Shown: piece by piece, positions 8,518 to 18,216 of the stretch
Numbering within the stretch: position 1 is the stretch's first letter
How the letters are laid out: each line of letters begins with the position of its first letter
Origin: Bradyrhizobium arachidis
Lineage (GTDB): Bacteria > Pseudomonadota > Alphaproteobacteria > Rhizobiales > Xanthobacteraceae
Reading direction: 5' to 3'
Assembly (NCBI RefSeq): GCF_024758505.1
Contig: NZ_CP077970.1
Span: forward strand, 4,960,001 to 5,024,000
DNA length: 64,000 bases
The notes under the pieces: generated by a model
Seen by the model: the letters and a program-made list of their open reading frames with translations, nothing else
Told to the model about the DNA's origin: nothing
The model's database searches: none
Made by a program: the position numbers and the translations under genes

Positions 8518-9552
8518 ATGACCATCAAAAACGACGTCGTCGAATCGATCGGCAATACCCCGCTGATCAAGCTGAAGCGCGCCTCCGAGCTGACCGGCTG
8601 CACCATTCTCGGCAAGGCCGAATTCATGAACCCCGGCCAGTCCGTGAAGGATCGCGCCGGCAAATGGATGATTTTGGAGGCCGAGAAGCGCGGCGAGCTG
8701 AAGCCGGGCGGACTCGTCGTGGAAGCGACCGCCGGCAATACCGGCATCGGGCTCGCGGTCGTCGCCAGCGCCCGCGGCTACCGCACGCTGATCGTGATCC
8801 CGGAAACGCAGAGCCAGGAAAAGAAGGATATGCTGCGGCTGTGCGGCGCAGAACTCCTGGAGTCGCCGGCGCTGCCCTATGCCAATCCGAACAACTACCA
8901 GCATGTCGGCCGCCGCCTCGCCGACCAGCTCCGCAAGACCGAGCCGAACGGCGTTCTGTTCGCCGACCAGTGGAACAATCTCGACAATCCCAAGGCGCAC
9001 TACGATTCCACTGGACCGGAAATCTGGCAGCAGACCAATGGCAAGGTGGACGGATTTATCTGCTCGGTCGGCACCGGCGGCACGCTGGCCGGCATCAGCC
9101 GGTACCTGAAGGAAAAGAACAAGGACATCGTCACCGCCTGCGCCGATCCGCACGGCTTTGGGATGTACAACCTGTTCAAGACTGGCGAGGCAAAATCGAC
9201 GCCGGGCGATTCGATCACCGAAGGCATCGGGCTCGGACGCAAGACACCGGTCGTCGAGACCGCGAACGTGGATGACGCGTTCCTGATCTCCGATGAGGAA
9301 GCCGTCACGATCATCTACGAATTGCTGCAGCACGAGGGCCTGTGCCTGGGCGGCTCGACCGGCATCAACATCGCCGGCGCCATCCAGCTCGCCAAGCAGC
9401 TCGGCCCCGGCAAGACCATCGTCACGATCCTCTGCGACGGCGGCGGCCGCTATCAGTCAAAGCTGTTCAATCCGGAGTTCATGCGCTCGAAAAACCTGCC
9501 GGTGCCGGACTGGCTGGAGGCGCGCTCGAAGATCGCGTTGCCGTTGGTGTAG
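8518..9552 (+). CDS. cysK: Cysteine synthase A (O-acetylserine sulfhydrylase)
   Basis: PLP enzyme that makes L-cysteine from O-acetylserine and sulfide in the cytoplasm, 344 aa. The PLP-binding lysine is K44 in the SVKDR motif. The substrate loop is EATAGNTGIGLA and the phosphate-cradle glycine loop is SVGTGGTLAGI. The C-terminal ILCDGGGRYQSKLF matches the end of the catalytic domain, after which the chain continues about 20 residues. The start ATG 8518 follows the cfa gene by 78 bp. It is probably transcribed separately from the lipid trio. A cystathionine beta-synthase lacking regulatory domains is a less likely alternative. Confidence 0.9.
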   Translation: MTIKNDVVESIGNTPLIKLKRASELTGCTILGKAEFMNPGQSVKDRAGKWMILEAEKRGELKPGGLVVEATAGNTGIGLAVVASARGYRTLIVIPETQSQEKKDMLRLCGAELLESPALPYANPNNYQHVGRRLADQLRKTEPNGVLFADQWNNLDNPKAHYDSTGPEIWQQTNGKVDGFICSVGTGGTLAGISRYLKEKNKDIVTACADPHGFGMYNLFKTGEAKSTPGDSITEGIGLGRKTPVVETANVDDAFLISDEEAVTIIYELLQHEGLCLGGSTGINIAGAIQLAKQLGPGKTIVTILCDGGGRYQSKLFNPEFMRSKNLPVPDWLEARSKIALPLV

Positions 9553-9562
9553 CGCTTCGGGA

Positions 9563-10096
9563 TTAGCTGCGTCCGCCCGACGAGATCCGTGAGAAGCGGT
9601 CGGTCGCGGCCGACGGCCTGACGGTGTCACCACCCCAGCGGCCGGACGATGTGTCGGGTGCGCTGCCGGCATCGTCGGCGTAGCCACTCGGCCAGAAATA
9701 CAGGATCAGCATCAGCACGAGATTGACCAGCCCGCCGATCACCGTGCTCTGATGCTCCTCGCCGACCGCCAGTGCGGGAAACTTTGTGGCCAGCAGCCGG
9801 TCCACGAACATGAAGGCGATCCAGAGCGGGACCACGCAGACCGGATCCCATCCGATGTCCCGGATGCGCATCGATTGAATGGTGAAGCTTGCCGCGGCGA
9901 ACAGCACGATGGCGACGATGGTGACCGGGGTCTGCAGCAGCTCTTCCGGCCGCATCTTCGTCGGCATGGCGTGCCTCAGAGCGAACATCGCGATGAAGAA
10001 GCAGATCCCGGTCATCACGATCGCCAGGACGATCGTGGCGAGAAAGAACTGCAATCGCCCCATGCGGGCGTTGAGGCCGAACAGGAAACCGAGCAT
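9563..10096 (-). CDS. DUF805 family membrane protein
   Basis: Small integral membrane protein of 177 aa. The start ATG 10096 (MLGFLFGLNARMGRLQFF) is preceded by GAGAGGGGTGCGCCA, a good Shine-Dalgarno. Several hydrophobic segments follow (LATIVLAIVMTGICFFIAMF, TIVAIVLFAAASF, VPLWIAFMFV, LVNLVLMLILYFWP). The IRDIGWDP motif between the second and third segments is typical of DUF805 (RDIG/HDxG). The C-terminus is a polar Ser/Gly/Asp tail. Function is unknown for the family. It converges on cysK with only 10 bp between stop codons and stands alone on this strand. Confidence 0.85.
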   Translation of the reverse strand: MLGFLFGLNARMGRLQFFLATIVLAIVMTGICFFIAMFALRHAMPTKMRPEELLQTPVTIVAIVLFAAASFTIQSMRIRDIGWDPVCVVPLWIAFMFVDRLLATKFPALAVGEEHQSTVIGGLVNLVLMLILYFWPSGYADDAGSAPDTSSGRWGGDTVRPSAATDRFSRISSGGRS

Positions 10097-10220
10097 TGGC
10101 GCACCCCTCTCGGGGGCACATGCGCAGCAATTGCTTTCGGACCGATGAACCGGCAGGCAGGCGCCCGCCGGCACGATGTCCGGCCGGTTACGAAGATCTC
10201 GACAATTTGACGCTTTCAGA

Positions 10221-10267
10221 GCGTTTTCCCGCGAAGTGGATACCGGTTCGCGGCAAGAAAACGCGTC
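10221..10267. repeat. Rhizobial-type palindromic intergenic element downstream of aapP
   Basis: Imperfect hairpin: GCGTTTT at 10221-10227 pairs with AAAACGC at 10258-10264, and inner CGCGAA pairs with TTCGCG around the centre GTGGATACCGG. Sequences of this kind recur between genes in Rhizobiales as far as I recall. It lies just past the aapP stop and could act as its transcription terminator. Confidence 0.65.
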
Positions 10268-10285
10268 AAGACAAGAGGCCCGCGA

Positions 10286-11026
10286 TCAGCGCAGGATCTG
10301 GCTCAAGAACAATTTCGTGCGGCTATGCTGGGGGCTCGCGAAGAATTCGTGCGGCGTGTTGGCTTCGATGATCTGGCCGGCGTCCATGAACACGACGCGG
10401 TTGGCGACTTCGCGCGCAAAGCCCATTTCATGGGTTACGACCAGCATGGTCATGCCTTCCCGGGCGAGGTCCACCATGGTGTCCAGCACTTCCTTGACCA
10501 TTTCAGGGTCGAGCGCCGAGGTCGGCTCGTCGAACAGCATGACCTTGGGATTCATGGTGAGCGCGCGCGCGATCGCGACGCGCTGCTGCTGACCGCCGGA
10601 CATCTGGCCCGGAAACTTGTTGGCCTGGTGCGGGATCTTGACCCGCTCCAGAAACTTCATCGCGGTGGCCTCTGCGTCCTTCTTCGGGATGTTGCGCACC
10701 CAGATCGGCGCCAGCGTGCAATTGTCCAGCACCGTCAGATGCGGGAACAGATTGAAACTCTGGAACACCATGCCGACCTCGCGCCGGACGGCGTCGATGT
10801 GCTTCAGGTTCGGCCCGAGTTCGATGCCGTCGACGACGATCTCGCCCTCCTGGAATTCCTCCAGCGCATTGATGCAGCGGATCAGCGTCGACTTGCCCGA
10901 GCCGGACGGACCGCAGATCACGATGCGCTCGCCCTTCTCGACTTCCAGGTCGATGTCGCGCAGCACGTGAAAATCGCCGTACCATTTGTTGAGGCCGGAA
11001 ATATTGACGATCGGGTTGGCGGACAT
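10286..11026 (-). CDS. aapP: General L-amino acid ABC transporter, ATP-binding subunit AapP
   Basis: ATPase of the polar/general amino-acid importer, 246 aa from ATG 11026 ([19 protein letters not shown]). The Walker A motif is [10 protein letters not shown], the Q-loop is [12 protein letters not shown], the signature is [15 protein letters not shown], Walker B is [14 protein letters not shown] and the H-loop is VVTHEMGFA. These match the GlnQ/HisP/AapP class. It follows aapM by 8 bp and is the last gene of aapJQMP. A longer in-frame extension upstream overlaps aapM and is rejected. The ATPase should power uptake of a broad range of L-amino acids through the AapQM channel. Confidence 0.95.
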   Translation of the reverse strand: MSANPIVNISGLNKWYGDFHVLRDIDLEVEKGERIVICGPSGSGKSTLIRCINALEEFQEGEIVVDGIELGPNLKHIDAVRREVGMVFQSFNLFPHLTVLDNCTLAPIWVRNIPKKDAEATAMKFLERVKIPHQANKFPGQMSGGQQQRVAIARALTMNPKVMLFDEPTSALDPEMVKEVLDTMVDLAREGMTMLVVTHEMGFAREVANRVVFMDAGQIIEANTPHEFFASPQHSRTKLFLSQILR

Positions 11027-11034
11027 GGTTAACC

Positions 11035-12546
11035 TCAGTTGCGGCGATGGGCGTTGAGACGCTTCTCGACGAAAAGCGAGTAGCGCGACATTCCAAAGCA
11101 GAAGACGAAATAGATGATCCCGACGAAAGCAAAACCGGTGAACAGGGTCGAGGGCGCCGACCATTTGGGATCCGCAAACGACGCCCGCAGCGAGCCCAGC
11201 AGGTCGAACAGCGCCACGATCGAGACCAGCGAGGTGTCCTTGAACAGCGAGATGAAACTATTGACGAGGTTTGGAATGACGTGGCGTAGCGCCTGAGGCA
11301 GCACGATCAGCGAGGTCGTCTTCCACCAGGACAGCCCGAGCGCCGCGGCGGCTTCGCCCTGCCCGCGCGGAATCGCGGCCAGACCGCCGCGAATGTTTTC
11401 GGCCTGATAGGCGCCGGTAAACAGCGCGATGCCGATCAGGGCGCGCACGAGGCCGTCGACTGAAAAATTGCCCGGCAGGAATAAGGGCAGCATGTAGGTG
11501 CCGAAGAACAGCACAGTGATCAACGGCACGCCGCGCCAGAACTCGATGTAGGCGATCGAGAATATCCGGATCAGCGGAATGGTTGACCGGCGCCCGAGCG
11601 CCAGCGCGACACCGATCGGCATGGACGTGACGATACCCGTCACGGCGACCACCAGCGTCACCAGCAGGCCGCCCCACAGGCTGGTCTGGACGATCGGAAG
11701 GCCACCGCGATCGAGCCCCATCAGCTTGATGACGCCGGCGATGGCGATGAAAGTCGCAACGCTCGTTGCGAGCGCGCGCCATCCGCTGCGCACGCCGCCG
11801 CCGAGGATGAAGGCGAGCAGCGAGACCACGATGGCGGTGATGGCGAAATCGGCCCAGACCGACTGTCCCGTTGCCTGCAAGAGGTCGCGCAGCCAGGTCA
11901 GCGGAAAGATCAGCCAGTAGATCGCCGTGCCGATCAACACGATGAGCTGGCCGACGATCCAGAGCAGCGGTCCGATCGCCGAGCTCTTACTGAGGTTAAG
12001 CAATGCCTGCCCGGCGCCGGTGATGCTTTCGTCGAACAATTGCAACAGGCCCGCGGTCCAGCTCAGGCCGAAGCCGGTGATGCCGCCGCCGCACAACAGG
12101 AAGAACGCGACCACCGGAAAGGCGAAGAAGAACAGGCCGGCGTTCAATCCCTTTGCCGGCAGGCGCGGAATGAGAAGGGGCAGCAGCAATATGGCCGCGA
12201 GGAAGAAGGTCAGATTGACCCGCCAGCGCTCGGCTTCGGGATAGAAGCCGTACATCAGCTGCGGGAATTTCGCCTGGATGTAGGGCCAGCAGGCGCCGGC
12301 CGCGTTCTCCCCGATGCACGCCGTGCGATCCGTGCCGGTCCAGACCGCGTCGACCAGCAGGAACCTGACCGACGGAACGATGGTGAACCAGAGCAGCAGG
12401 GCGCCGACGATGGTCAGGAGAATGTTGGTCGGCGAATTGAACAGGCGGGTGCGCAGCAAGCCGACAAAGCCTGTCGTCTTGACCGGCGCTGGACGCTCGC
12501 CGACGAGGTCCTGACGGACGAAGGATGACGCGGTGATGTCGGTCAT
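11035..12546 (-). CDS. aapM: General L-amino acid ABC transporter permease AapM
   Basis: Inner-membrane permease, 503 aa from ATG 12546 ([14 protein letters not shown]). It overlaps the aapQ stop by 4 bp (ATGA). The C-terminal half is a classical HisM-type domain with the ATPase-contact EAA loop [24 protein letters not shown]. The N-terminal half has the Aap-type periplasmic loop ([15 protein letters not shown]). Between them lies an unusually long run of extra hydrophobic segments (about residues 130-290). This makes the protein clearly longer than the roughly 380-aa rhizobial AapM I know. I see no frameshift. Paired with AapQ it forms the translocation pore. Confidence 0.93.
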   Translation of the reverse strand: MTDITASSFVRQDLVGERPAPVKTTGFVGLLRTRLFNSPTNILLTIVGALLLWFTIVPSVRFLLVDAVWTGTDRTACIGENAAGACWPYIQAKFPQLMYGFYPEAERWRVNLTFFLAAILLLPLLIPRLPAKGLNAGLFFFAFPVVAFFLLCGGGITGFGLSWTAGLLQLFDESITGAGQALLNLSKSSAIGPLLWIVGQLIVLIGTAIYWLIFPLTWLRDLLQATGQSVWADFAITAIVVSLLAFILGGGVRSGWRALATSVATFIAIAGVIKLMGLDRGGLPIVQTSLWGGLLVTLVVAVTGIVTSMPIGVALALGRRSTIPLIRIFSIAYIEFWRGVPLITVLFFGTYMLPLFLPGNFSVDGLVRALIGIALFTGAYQAENIRGGLAAIPRGQGEAAAALGLSWWKTTSLIVLPQALRHVIPNLVNSFISLFKDTSLVSIVALFDLLGSLRASFADPKWSAPSTLFTGFAFVGIIYFVFCFGMSRYSLFVEKRLNAHRRN

Positions 12547-13748
12547 GCGCCCAAGCTCCGGCTGATGCGCCAACCGTAGACGCTCATGATCGCGCTGGTG
12601 ACGAGCGAGATCAGGAGATAGACGCCCATCGTCATGGCGATGATCTCGATCGCCTGTCCCGTCTGGCTCAGCGACGTGCCGGCAAACACCGACACCAGGT
12701 CGGGATAGCCGATCGCGACCGCGAGCGAGGAGTTCTTGGTGAGGTTGAGATACTGGTTGGTCAGCGGCGGCACGATGACGCGCATCGCCTGCGGCACGAC
12801 GATCAGGCGGAGCGTGGTGCCGCGGCTGAGGCCGAGCGAGGCGCCGGCCTCCATCTGTCCCTTGTGCACGGAGAGGATGCCGGCGCGCACGATCTCGGCG
12901 ATGAAGGCAGCCGTATAGGTCGACAGCGCCAGCGTCAGCGCGACGAATTCCGGGATGATGCGCGAGCCGCCGGCAAAGTTGAAGCCCTTGAGCTGCGGCA
13001 CCTCGAAGACGAAGGGCACACCGAACGCCAGCATCGCTGCAATCGGCAGCCCGAACAGCAGGCCCAGCACGTAGGGCCAGATCCGGATCACCTGCCCGCG
13101 CTGGAACAGCGCCCGCCGCGAATAGCTGCGTAGCGCAAGCGATCCGACGATGCCGAGCGCCAGCATGACCAGGAACGGCGTCAGGCCGGGCTCGCCAATT
13201 GGCGAGGGAACGACCAGTCCGCGATTGCTGACGAAGGCGAGGCCGAACAGCGAGAAGCTCTGGCGCGGATTGGGCAACACCCCAAGCACGGCCAGGTACC
13301 AGAACAGGATCTGGAACAGCAGCGGCAGGTTGCGGATGATCTCGACATAGATCTCGCCGACGCGGGACAGCAGCCAGTTGGGCGAGAGCCGACATAACGC
13401 GATGACGAAGCCGAGCACCGTGGCGAACACGATGCCGATCACCGAGACCACGATCGTGTTGAGGAGCCCGACCACGAACACGCGCAGGAACGTGTCCGAG
13501 CCGGTATAGGGGATCAGGGTCTGATTGACGTCGAAGCCCGCGTTGTTTCTCAGGAAGCCAAAGCCCGCGGCGATGTGCTGGTTCTCGAGGTTGGCGCGGG
13601 CATTGGAGACGATCTCATAGGCAATCCAGCCCAGGATCGCCGCGAAGGCGAACTGGACGGCGACGCCGTTCCAGCCAGCCTTCCCGCCCAAGAGGCGCCT
13701 GATCCTCAGCGCGATCTGGGGCGGCGGTTTGCGGGCTTCGGTGCTCAT
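12543..13748 (-). CDS. aapQ: General L-amino acid ABC transporter permease AapQ
   Basis: Inner-membrane permease of 401 aa starting MSTEARKPPPQIALRI. It has the first TM segment (VQFAFAAILGWIAYEIV), the Aap-type motif FGFLRNNAGFDVNQTLIPY, and the C-terminal EAA loop EIVRAGILSVHKGQMEAGASLGLS. It follows aapJ by 25 bp and overlaps aapM by 4 bp. Its length fits AapQ of Rhizobium leguminosarum. Together with AapM it forms the heterodimeric channel for amino acids delivered by AapJ. Confidence 0.95.
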   Translation of the reverse strand: MSTEARKPPPQIALRIRRLLGGKAGWNGVAVQFAFAAILGWIAYEIVSNARANLENQHIAAGFGFLRNNAGFDVNQTLIPYTGSDTFLRVFVVGLLNTIVVSVIGIVFATVLGFVIALCRLSPNWLLSRVGEIYVEIIRNLPLLFQILFWYLAVLGVLPNPRQSFSLFGLAFVSNRGLVVPSPIGEPGLTPFLVMLALGIVGSLALRSYSRRALFQRGQVIRIWPYVLGLLFGLPIAAMLAFGVPFVFEVPQLKGFNFAGGSRIIPEFVALTLALSTYTAAFIAEIVRAGILSVHKGQMEAGASLGLSRGTTLRLIVVPQAMRVIVPPLTNQYLNLTKNSSLAVAIGYPDLVSVFAGTSLSQTGQAIEIIAMTMGVYLLISLVTSAIMSVYGWRISRSLGA

Positions 13749-13773
13749 CGCCGCGAGCCGTGGTCGCGGGCGA

Positions 13774-14790
13774 TCAGCGGATCGGCGGCGCGTACTGAAG
13801 ACCGCCCTTGTTCCAGAGGCTGTTGAGACCGCGGGCGATGCCTAGCGGCGAGCCGGTGCCGACGTTCTTGTCGAAGACCTCGCCGTAATTGCCGACGTGC
13901 TTCACGATCCGCACCACCCAATCCTTGGTCAGGCCGAGCTGCTCGCCGAAATTGCCGTCGGTGCCGAGAACGCGTTTCAGCTCCGGATTGTCCGACTTCG
14001 CCTTCTCGTCGATGTTCTTGGCGTTGAGGCCGAGCTCCTCGGCGGTGACCATCGCGAACAGCGTCCATTTCACGATGTCGAACCACTGGTCGTCGCCATG
14101 GCGCACCATCGGTCCGAGCGGCTCCTTCGAGATGATCTCCGGCAGCACGACGTGATCGGCGGGATTGGCGAGCTTCAGACGATTGGCGTAGAGGCCGGAC
14201 TGGTCCGTGGTGAACACGTCGCAACGTCCGGATTCATAGGCCTTGACCGTTTCGTCGTTGGTGCCGAACGCGATCACCTCGTACTTCATGTTGTTGGCCC
14301 GGAAGTAGTCGGCGAGATTCTGCTCCGTGGTGGTTCCGGTCTGGACACAGACCGAGGCGCTATTGAGCTCCAGCGCCGAGTTCACCTTCAGCGACTTCTT
14401 CACCATGAAGCCCTGCCCGTCGTAATAGGTCACGCCGGTGAAGTTGGCGCCGAGCGAGGTGTCGCGCGAAATGGTCCAGGTGGTGTTGCGCGAGAGCAGG
14501 TCGATCTCGCCGGACTGAAGCGCGGTGAAGCGGTCCTTGGCCGACGTCGGCACGTACTTGACCTTGGTCGGATCGTTGAAGATCGCAGCCGCGATCGCGC
14601 GGCAGACGTCGACGTCGAGACCGGTCCAGTTGCCCTTGTCGTCCGGTGACGAGAAGCCCGGCAGGCCCTGGCTGACGCCGCAGGACAGCGAGCCCCGGTC
14701 CTTGATCGTCTTGAGCGTCTGGGCATTGGCGGCCTGCGCGGACAGGCCGGCGGCGAAGGCAAGGGTGAGAACCAGGGTTACGCGTTTCAT
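13774..14790 (-). CDS. aapJ: General L-amino acid ABC transporter substrate-binding protein AapJ
   Basis: Periplasmic solute-binding protein (family 3), 338 aa from ATG 14790. The signal peptide MKRVTLVLTLAFAAGLSAQAANA is followed by QTLKTIKDRGSLSCGV, the usual mature start. Conserved blocks include WTGLDVDVCRAIAAAIF, TWTISRDTSLGANFTGVTYYDG and VRHGDDQWFDIVKWTLFAM. It heads the aapJQMP operon. The upstream 393 bp divergent from metC should carry the promoter. As the first gene it is expected to be the most abundantly translated component. Confidence 0.95.
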   Translation of the reverse strand: MKRVTLVLTLAFAAGLSAQAANAQTLKTIKDRGSLSCGVSQGLPGFSSPDDKGNWTGLDVDVCRAIAAAIFNDPTKVKYVPTSAKDRFTALQSGEIDLLSRNTTWTISRDTSLGANFTGVTYYDGQGFMVKKSLKVNSALELNSASVCVQTGTTTEQNLADYFRANNMKYEVIAFGTNDETVKAYESGRCDVFTTDQSGLYANRLKLANPADHVVLPEIISKEPLGPMVRHGDDQWFDIVKWTLFAMVTAEELGLNAKNIDEKAKSDNPELKRVLGTDGNFGEQLGLTKDWVVRIVKHVGNYGEVFDKNVGTGSPLGIARGLNSLWNKGGLQYAPPIR

Positions 14791-15183
14791 GGCTGGGCCT
14801 TTCAAAGGTCGCTTCAGGGTCTTCGTCTCGCAGGCGTCTCTGCCGGCAGCGTCCCCTGCAAGATCCGTGCAGGACATGGCCCTGCAGGACATCCTTGCCG
14901 AACGCGGCGACCATGCTGGTGGGCCAAACCCTGAAATCCCCGCCGCCAAGCGTCTTGCCCTTCAGGCTCTTACGCTTGGTTCAGTCAGGCGATGGATCGA
15001 AGATCGCGGCAGGCCCCTCAACATGCGGCGACAGAATAGCACCCCCGCATCACAGAACGACTGGCGAGCCGGGTCAAGGGGTTGACGGGACTCTTCTGTG
15101 TTCTGTTATTAACGGTCGCGGCCCCTCCGCCGCCCGCGGGACGCCTCGGGCCTCCCGGAAAAGCACCCTTAGAAAGCACCCGC
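14791..15183. other. Divergent promoter region aapJ / metC
   Basis: 393 bp between divergent genes, with no gene I can support. It contains GC-rich direct and inverted short motifs near 15118-15160 (CCGCCCGCGGG) that could form a leader hairpin just before metC. No known riboswitch (SAM-II or similar) was recognised by eye. Confidence 0.4.
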
Positions 15184-16377
15184 ATGGATTCCTCGCACGG
15201 CGCTCAGCCCATTCCGCAACACCCTGAAACCCGGCTGGTGACGTCCGGCCGCGACACCAAGGCGCAGAAGGGCTTTGTCAATCCGCCCGTGTTTCACGGG
15301 TCGACCGTGCTCTATCCGACCGCCGAGGACCTGCACGCCCATCGCGGCGAGTTCCAGTACGGCCGCCACGGCACGCCGACCACCCGCGCGCTCCAGGACA
15401 CGCTGATGGCGCTGGAAGGCCCGCAATGCGCCGGCGTCGGCCTTGTGCCCTCGGGTCTCGCTGCGATCTCGACCACCCTCCTCGCGGTGCTTGGGGCGGG
15501 CGACCATCTCCTGGTCTGCGATAATGTCTACCGGCCCTCGCGCAATTTCTGTAACGGCCTGCTCTCCCGCTTCGGCGTCGAGACCACCTATTTCGATCCG
15601 CTGATCGGCGCCGGCATCGAAAAGCTGTTCAAGCCTAACACCCGCGCCGTGCTGGTGGAGGCGCCGGGCTCGCAGTCCTTCGAGATGCCCGACATCCGCG
15701 CCATCGCCGAGGTCGCGCATGCGCGCGGCGCGCTCGTCATCGACGACAACACCTGGGCAACCCCGCTCTATCACCGCTCGCTCGAGCAGGGCGTCGACAT
15801 CTCGATGCAGGCCGCTACCAAATATATCGGCGGCCACTCCGACATCATGTTCGGCACGATCTCGGCCAACGCCAAGGCCTGGCCATTGCTCGCCGAGACC
15901 ATCCGCCTGCTCGGCGTTTGCGCCGGACCCGACGACGTCTTCCTCGCACTGCGTGGCATGCGCACGCTCGCGGTGCGGCTCGCCCAGCACCATCGTTCGG
16001 GACTGGAGATGGCGCGCTGGCTCGCTGCCAGGCCCGAGGTCGCGCGCGTGCTGCATCCGGCGCTCGAGACCGATCCGGGGCACGCGATCTGGAAGCGCGA
16101 CTTCACCGGTGCCTCGGGTCTCTTCAGCATAGTGCTGAAGCCCGCACCGCAGAAGGCCGTCGACGCGATGCTCGATACCCTCAAGCTGTTCGGCATGGGC
16201 TTTTCCTGGGGCGGCTTCGAGAGCCTGGTGATTCCCTTCGACTGCGACCTCTACCGCACCGCGACGAAGTGGTCACCCGGCGGCCCGACGCTGCGATTCC
16301 ATATCGGGCTCGAAAATGTCGAGGACCTCAAGGCCGATCTCGACCGCGGCTTTGTTGCCTTGAACGCGGCAATTTGA
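15184..16377 (+). CDS. metC: Cystathionine beta-lyase
   Basis: PLP-dependent Cys/Met-metabolism enzyme that cleaves cystathionine to homocysteine, pyruvate and ammonia. It has 397 aa from ATG 15184 (MDSSHGAQPIPQH); an in-frame extension upstream has no matching sequence character. Family motifs: VNPPVFHGSTVLYPT, the YGRHGTPTTRALQDTL active-site loop, LVPSGLAAIS, and the PLP lysine K213 in QAATKYIGGHSD. It ends with SWGGFESLVIPF and RFHIGLENVEDLKADL, typical of the MetC branch rather than MetB. It is divergent from aapJ and upstream of the Na/Pi transporter gene (132-bp gap). Confidence 0.92.
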   Translation: MDSSHGAQPIPQHPETRLVTSGRDTKAQKGFVNPPVFHGSTVLYPTAEDLHAHRGEFQYGRHGTPTTRALQDTLMALEGPQCAGVGLVPSGLAAISTTLLAVLGAGDHLLVCDNVYRPSRNFCNGLLSRFGVETTYFDPLIGAGIEKLFKPNTRAVLVEAPGSQSFEMPDIRAIAEVAHARGALVIDDNTWATPLYHRSLEQGVDISMQAATKYIGGHSDIMFGTISANAKAWPLLAETIRLLGVCAGPDDVFLALRGMRTLAVRLAQHHRSGLEMARWLAARPEVARVLHPALETDPGHAIWKRDFTGASGLFSIVLKPAPQKAVDAMLDTLKLFGMGFSWGGFESLVIPFDCDLYRTATKWSPGGPTLRFHIGLENVEDLKADLDRGFVALNAAI

Positions 16378-16509
16378 GCCTTCGCACTGGGCATTGCGCC
16401 CAGCGACTGGGCCGCAGCAAAGGTTAATGCAACTACGTTCCCATAAAAGGATTGATCCCCGGGCATTTGGGGGTAGCCTGATCCTTCGACTCTATTCCGG
16501 ACGCGGAGC

Positions 16510-18201
16510 ATGGGAAGTTTGGTACTGCTCGACCTGATGGGCGGCGTTGCGCTGCTGCTGTGGGGCCTGCACATGGTCCACAGCGGGATTTTGCGCGCCT
16601 TCGGTCCGGACCTGCGCCGCCTCCTCGGGAAAGCGCTGAGCAACCGCTTCAGCGCCTTTGCCGCCGGGCTCGGCCTTACCGCCCTGCTCCAGAGCAGTAC
16701 GGCGACCGCTCTGATCACCAGTTCTTTTGCGGCCGAAGGACTCGTCAGCCTGGTCGCAGCGCTCGCCATCATGCTCGGGGCCAATGTCGGCACCACGCTG
16801 ATCGTGCAGGTGCTGTCGTTCAACATTGCAGCCGTCGCGCCGGTCCTGTTCGTGATCGGGCTCGTGGCATTCCGCTCCGGCCCGCGCTCGCGCATCAAGG
16901 ATATCGGCCGCGTCGCGATCGGGCTCGGCCTGATGCTGCTGTCGCTGCACATTTTGCTCGATACGCTGGCGCCGGCCGAGAATGCGCCGGGCGTGCGCGT
17001 CTTCATGTCGGCGATCACAGGCGATCCCATCCTCTGCATCGTCATCGCGGCCGTGGTCACCTGGGCCGTGCATTCCAGCGTCGCCAGCGTGCTGCTGATC
17101 ATGTCGCTGGCCTTCTCCCAGTTCATCTCACCGCAGGCCGCGCTTGCGCTTGTCCTCGGCGCCAATCTCGGCAGCGCCATCAACCCCGTCTTCGAGGGCG
17201 CGCGGCGCGAGGATCCCACGAGCTACCGCCTGCCGGTCGGCAACCTCATCAATCGCGTCATCGGCATCGCGCTGGTGCTGCCGTTCCTGAACCCGATCGC
17301 CGATCTGCTCCAGGCCTGGCAGCCCGACGCGGCCAGGATGACCGCGGCGTTTCATATTGCGTTCAACGTCGCGACGGCCGCGCTGTTCATCGGACTGCTC
17401 GACGTCATGGCCCGGTTCCTGACCTGGTTGCTGCCCGAGCGCGTCCAGGAGGCCGACGCGTCGCGGCCACGCTACCTCGACGAAAGTGCGCTGGAGACGC
17501 CGTCGTTGGCGCTTGCCGACGCCGCGCGCGAGGTGCTGCGGATGGGCGACCTGGTCGAGGTCATGCTGCGCAAGGTGATGGCGGCAATGATGACCGACGA
17601 CCGCGCGCTGGTCGATCAGGTCTCCAAGACCGACAACATCGTCGACAGCCTGGACGAGGCGATCAAGCTCTACGTTACCAAGCTGACGCGCGGCAGCCTC
17701 GACGAGACTGAGGGACGGCGAGCGATGGAAATCGTCTCCTTCGCCATCAATCTCGAGCATATCGGCGACATCATCGACAAGAATTTGAGCGAGCTCGCCA
17801 CCAAGAAGATCAAGCGCCGCTTCCAGTTCTCGCCCGAGGGTGCCGAGGAGCTCGCTTCCTTCCACAAGAAGACGATGGAATCGCTGCGCATCGCCTTCGG
17901 AGTGTTCATGTCTGGAGACGCCAACGAGGCGCGCAAGCTGCTGGTTGAGAAGGCCTCGCTGCGCAATACCGAGCTTGCCGCGATCGAGCGCCATCTCGAC
18001 CGCCTGCGCGAGGGACGCCCGGAAACCATCGAGACCACCTCGCTGCATCTCGACGTGCTGCGCGACCTGCGCCGCATCCACTCGCACATCTGCTCGGTGG
18101 CCTATCCGGTGCTGGACGCCGCCGGCCAGCCCTATCGTCGGAACGAGGCGGAGGCAGCCGCCCTGCCCGCCGCCGGCGCAGCCTCGGCGCTGCCGCGCTG
18201 A
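16510..18201 (+). CDS. Na/Pi cotransporter family protein with C-terminal PhoU-like domain
   Basis: Inner-membrane transporter homologous to NptA/YjbB, 563 aa. Two inverted Na_Pi repeats carry QSSTATA (GLTALLQSSTATALI) and the paired VHSSVASVLLIM; these QSS-type motifs line the phosphate/sodium site. After about residue 330 comes a cytoplasmic PhoU-like helical region (VEVMLRKVMAAMMTDDRALV, INLEHIGDIIDKNLSELA). The start ATG 16510 follows GGAG closely. Such proteins export or import phosphate in a sodium-coupled way. Direction is not decidable here; YjbB-like members have been linked to phosphate export. Confidence 0.9.
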   Translation: MGSLVLLDLMGGVALLLWGLHMVHSGILRAFGPDLRRLLGKALSNRFSAFAAGLGLTALLQSSTATALITSSFAAEGLVSLVAALAIMLGANVGTTLIVQVLSFNIAAVAPVLFVIGLVAFRSGPRSRIKDIGRVAIGLGLMLLSLHILLDTLAPAENAPGVRVFMSAITGDPILCIVIAAVVTWAVHSSVASVLLIMSLAFSQFISPQAALALVLGANLGSAINPVFEGARREDPTSYRLPVGNLINRVIGIALVLPFLNPIADLLQAWQPDAARMTAAFHIAFNVATAALFIGLLDVMARFLTWLLPERVQEADASRPRYLDESALETPSLALADAAREVLRMGDLVEVMLRKVMAAMMTDDRALVDQVSKTDNIVDSLDEAIKLYVTKLTRGSLDETEGRRAMEIVSFAINLEHIGDIIDKNLSELATKKIKRRFQFSPEGAEELASFHKKTMESLRIAFGVFMSGDANEARKLLVEKASLRNTELAAIERHLDRLREGRPETIETTSLHLDVLRDLRRIHSHICSVAYPVLDAAGQPYRRNEAEAAALPAAGAASALPR

Positions 18202-18216
18202 GGGCGGGCCCCCGGA

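Noticed and set aside
11035..13395. Long version (786 codons) of the AapM frame
   Set aside because: The first 280 or so codons overlap aapQ in another frame and lack hydrophobic structure; the ATGA overlap start at 12546 is right.
15082..15183. Upstream extension of metC with a hydrophobic start (MTGLFCVLLLTVAAPPPP)
   Set aside because: Looks like a signal peptide by chance; cystathionine beta-lyase is cytoplasmic and ATG 15184 gives the normal N-terminus.
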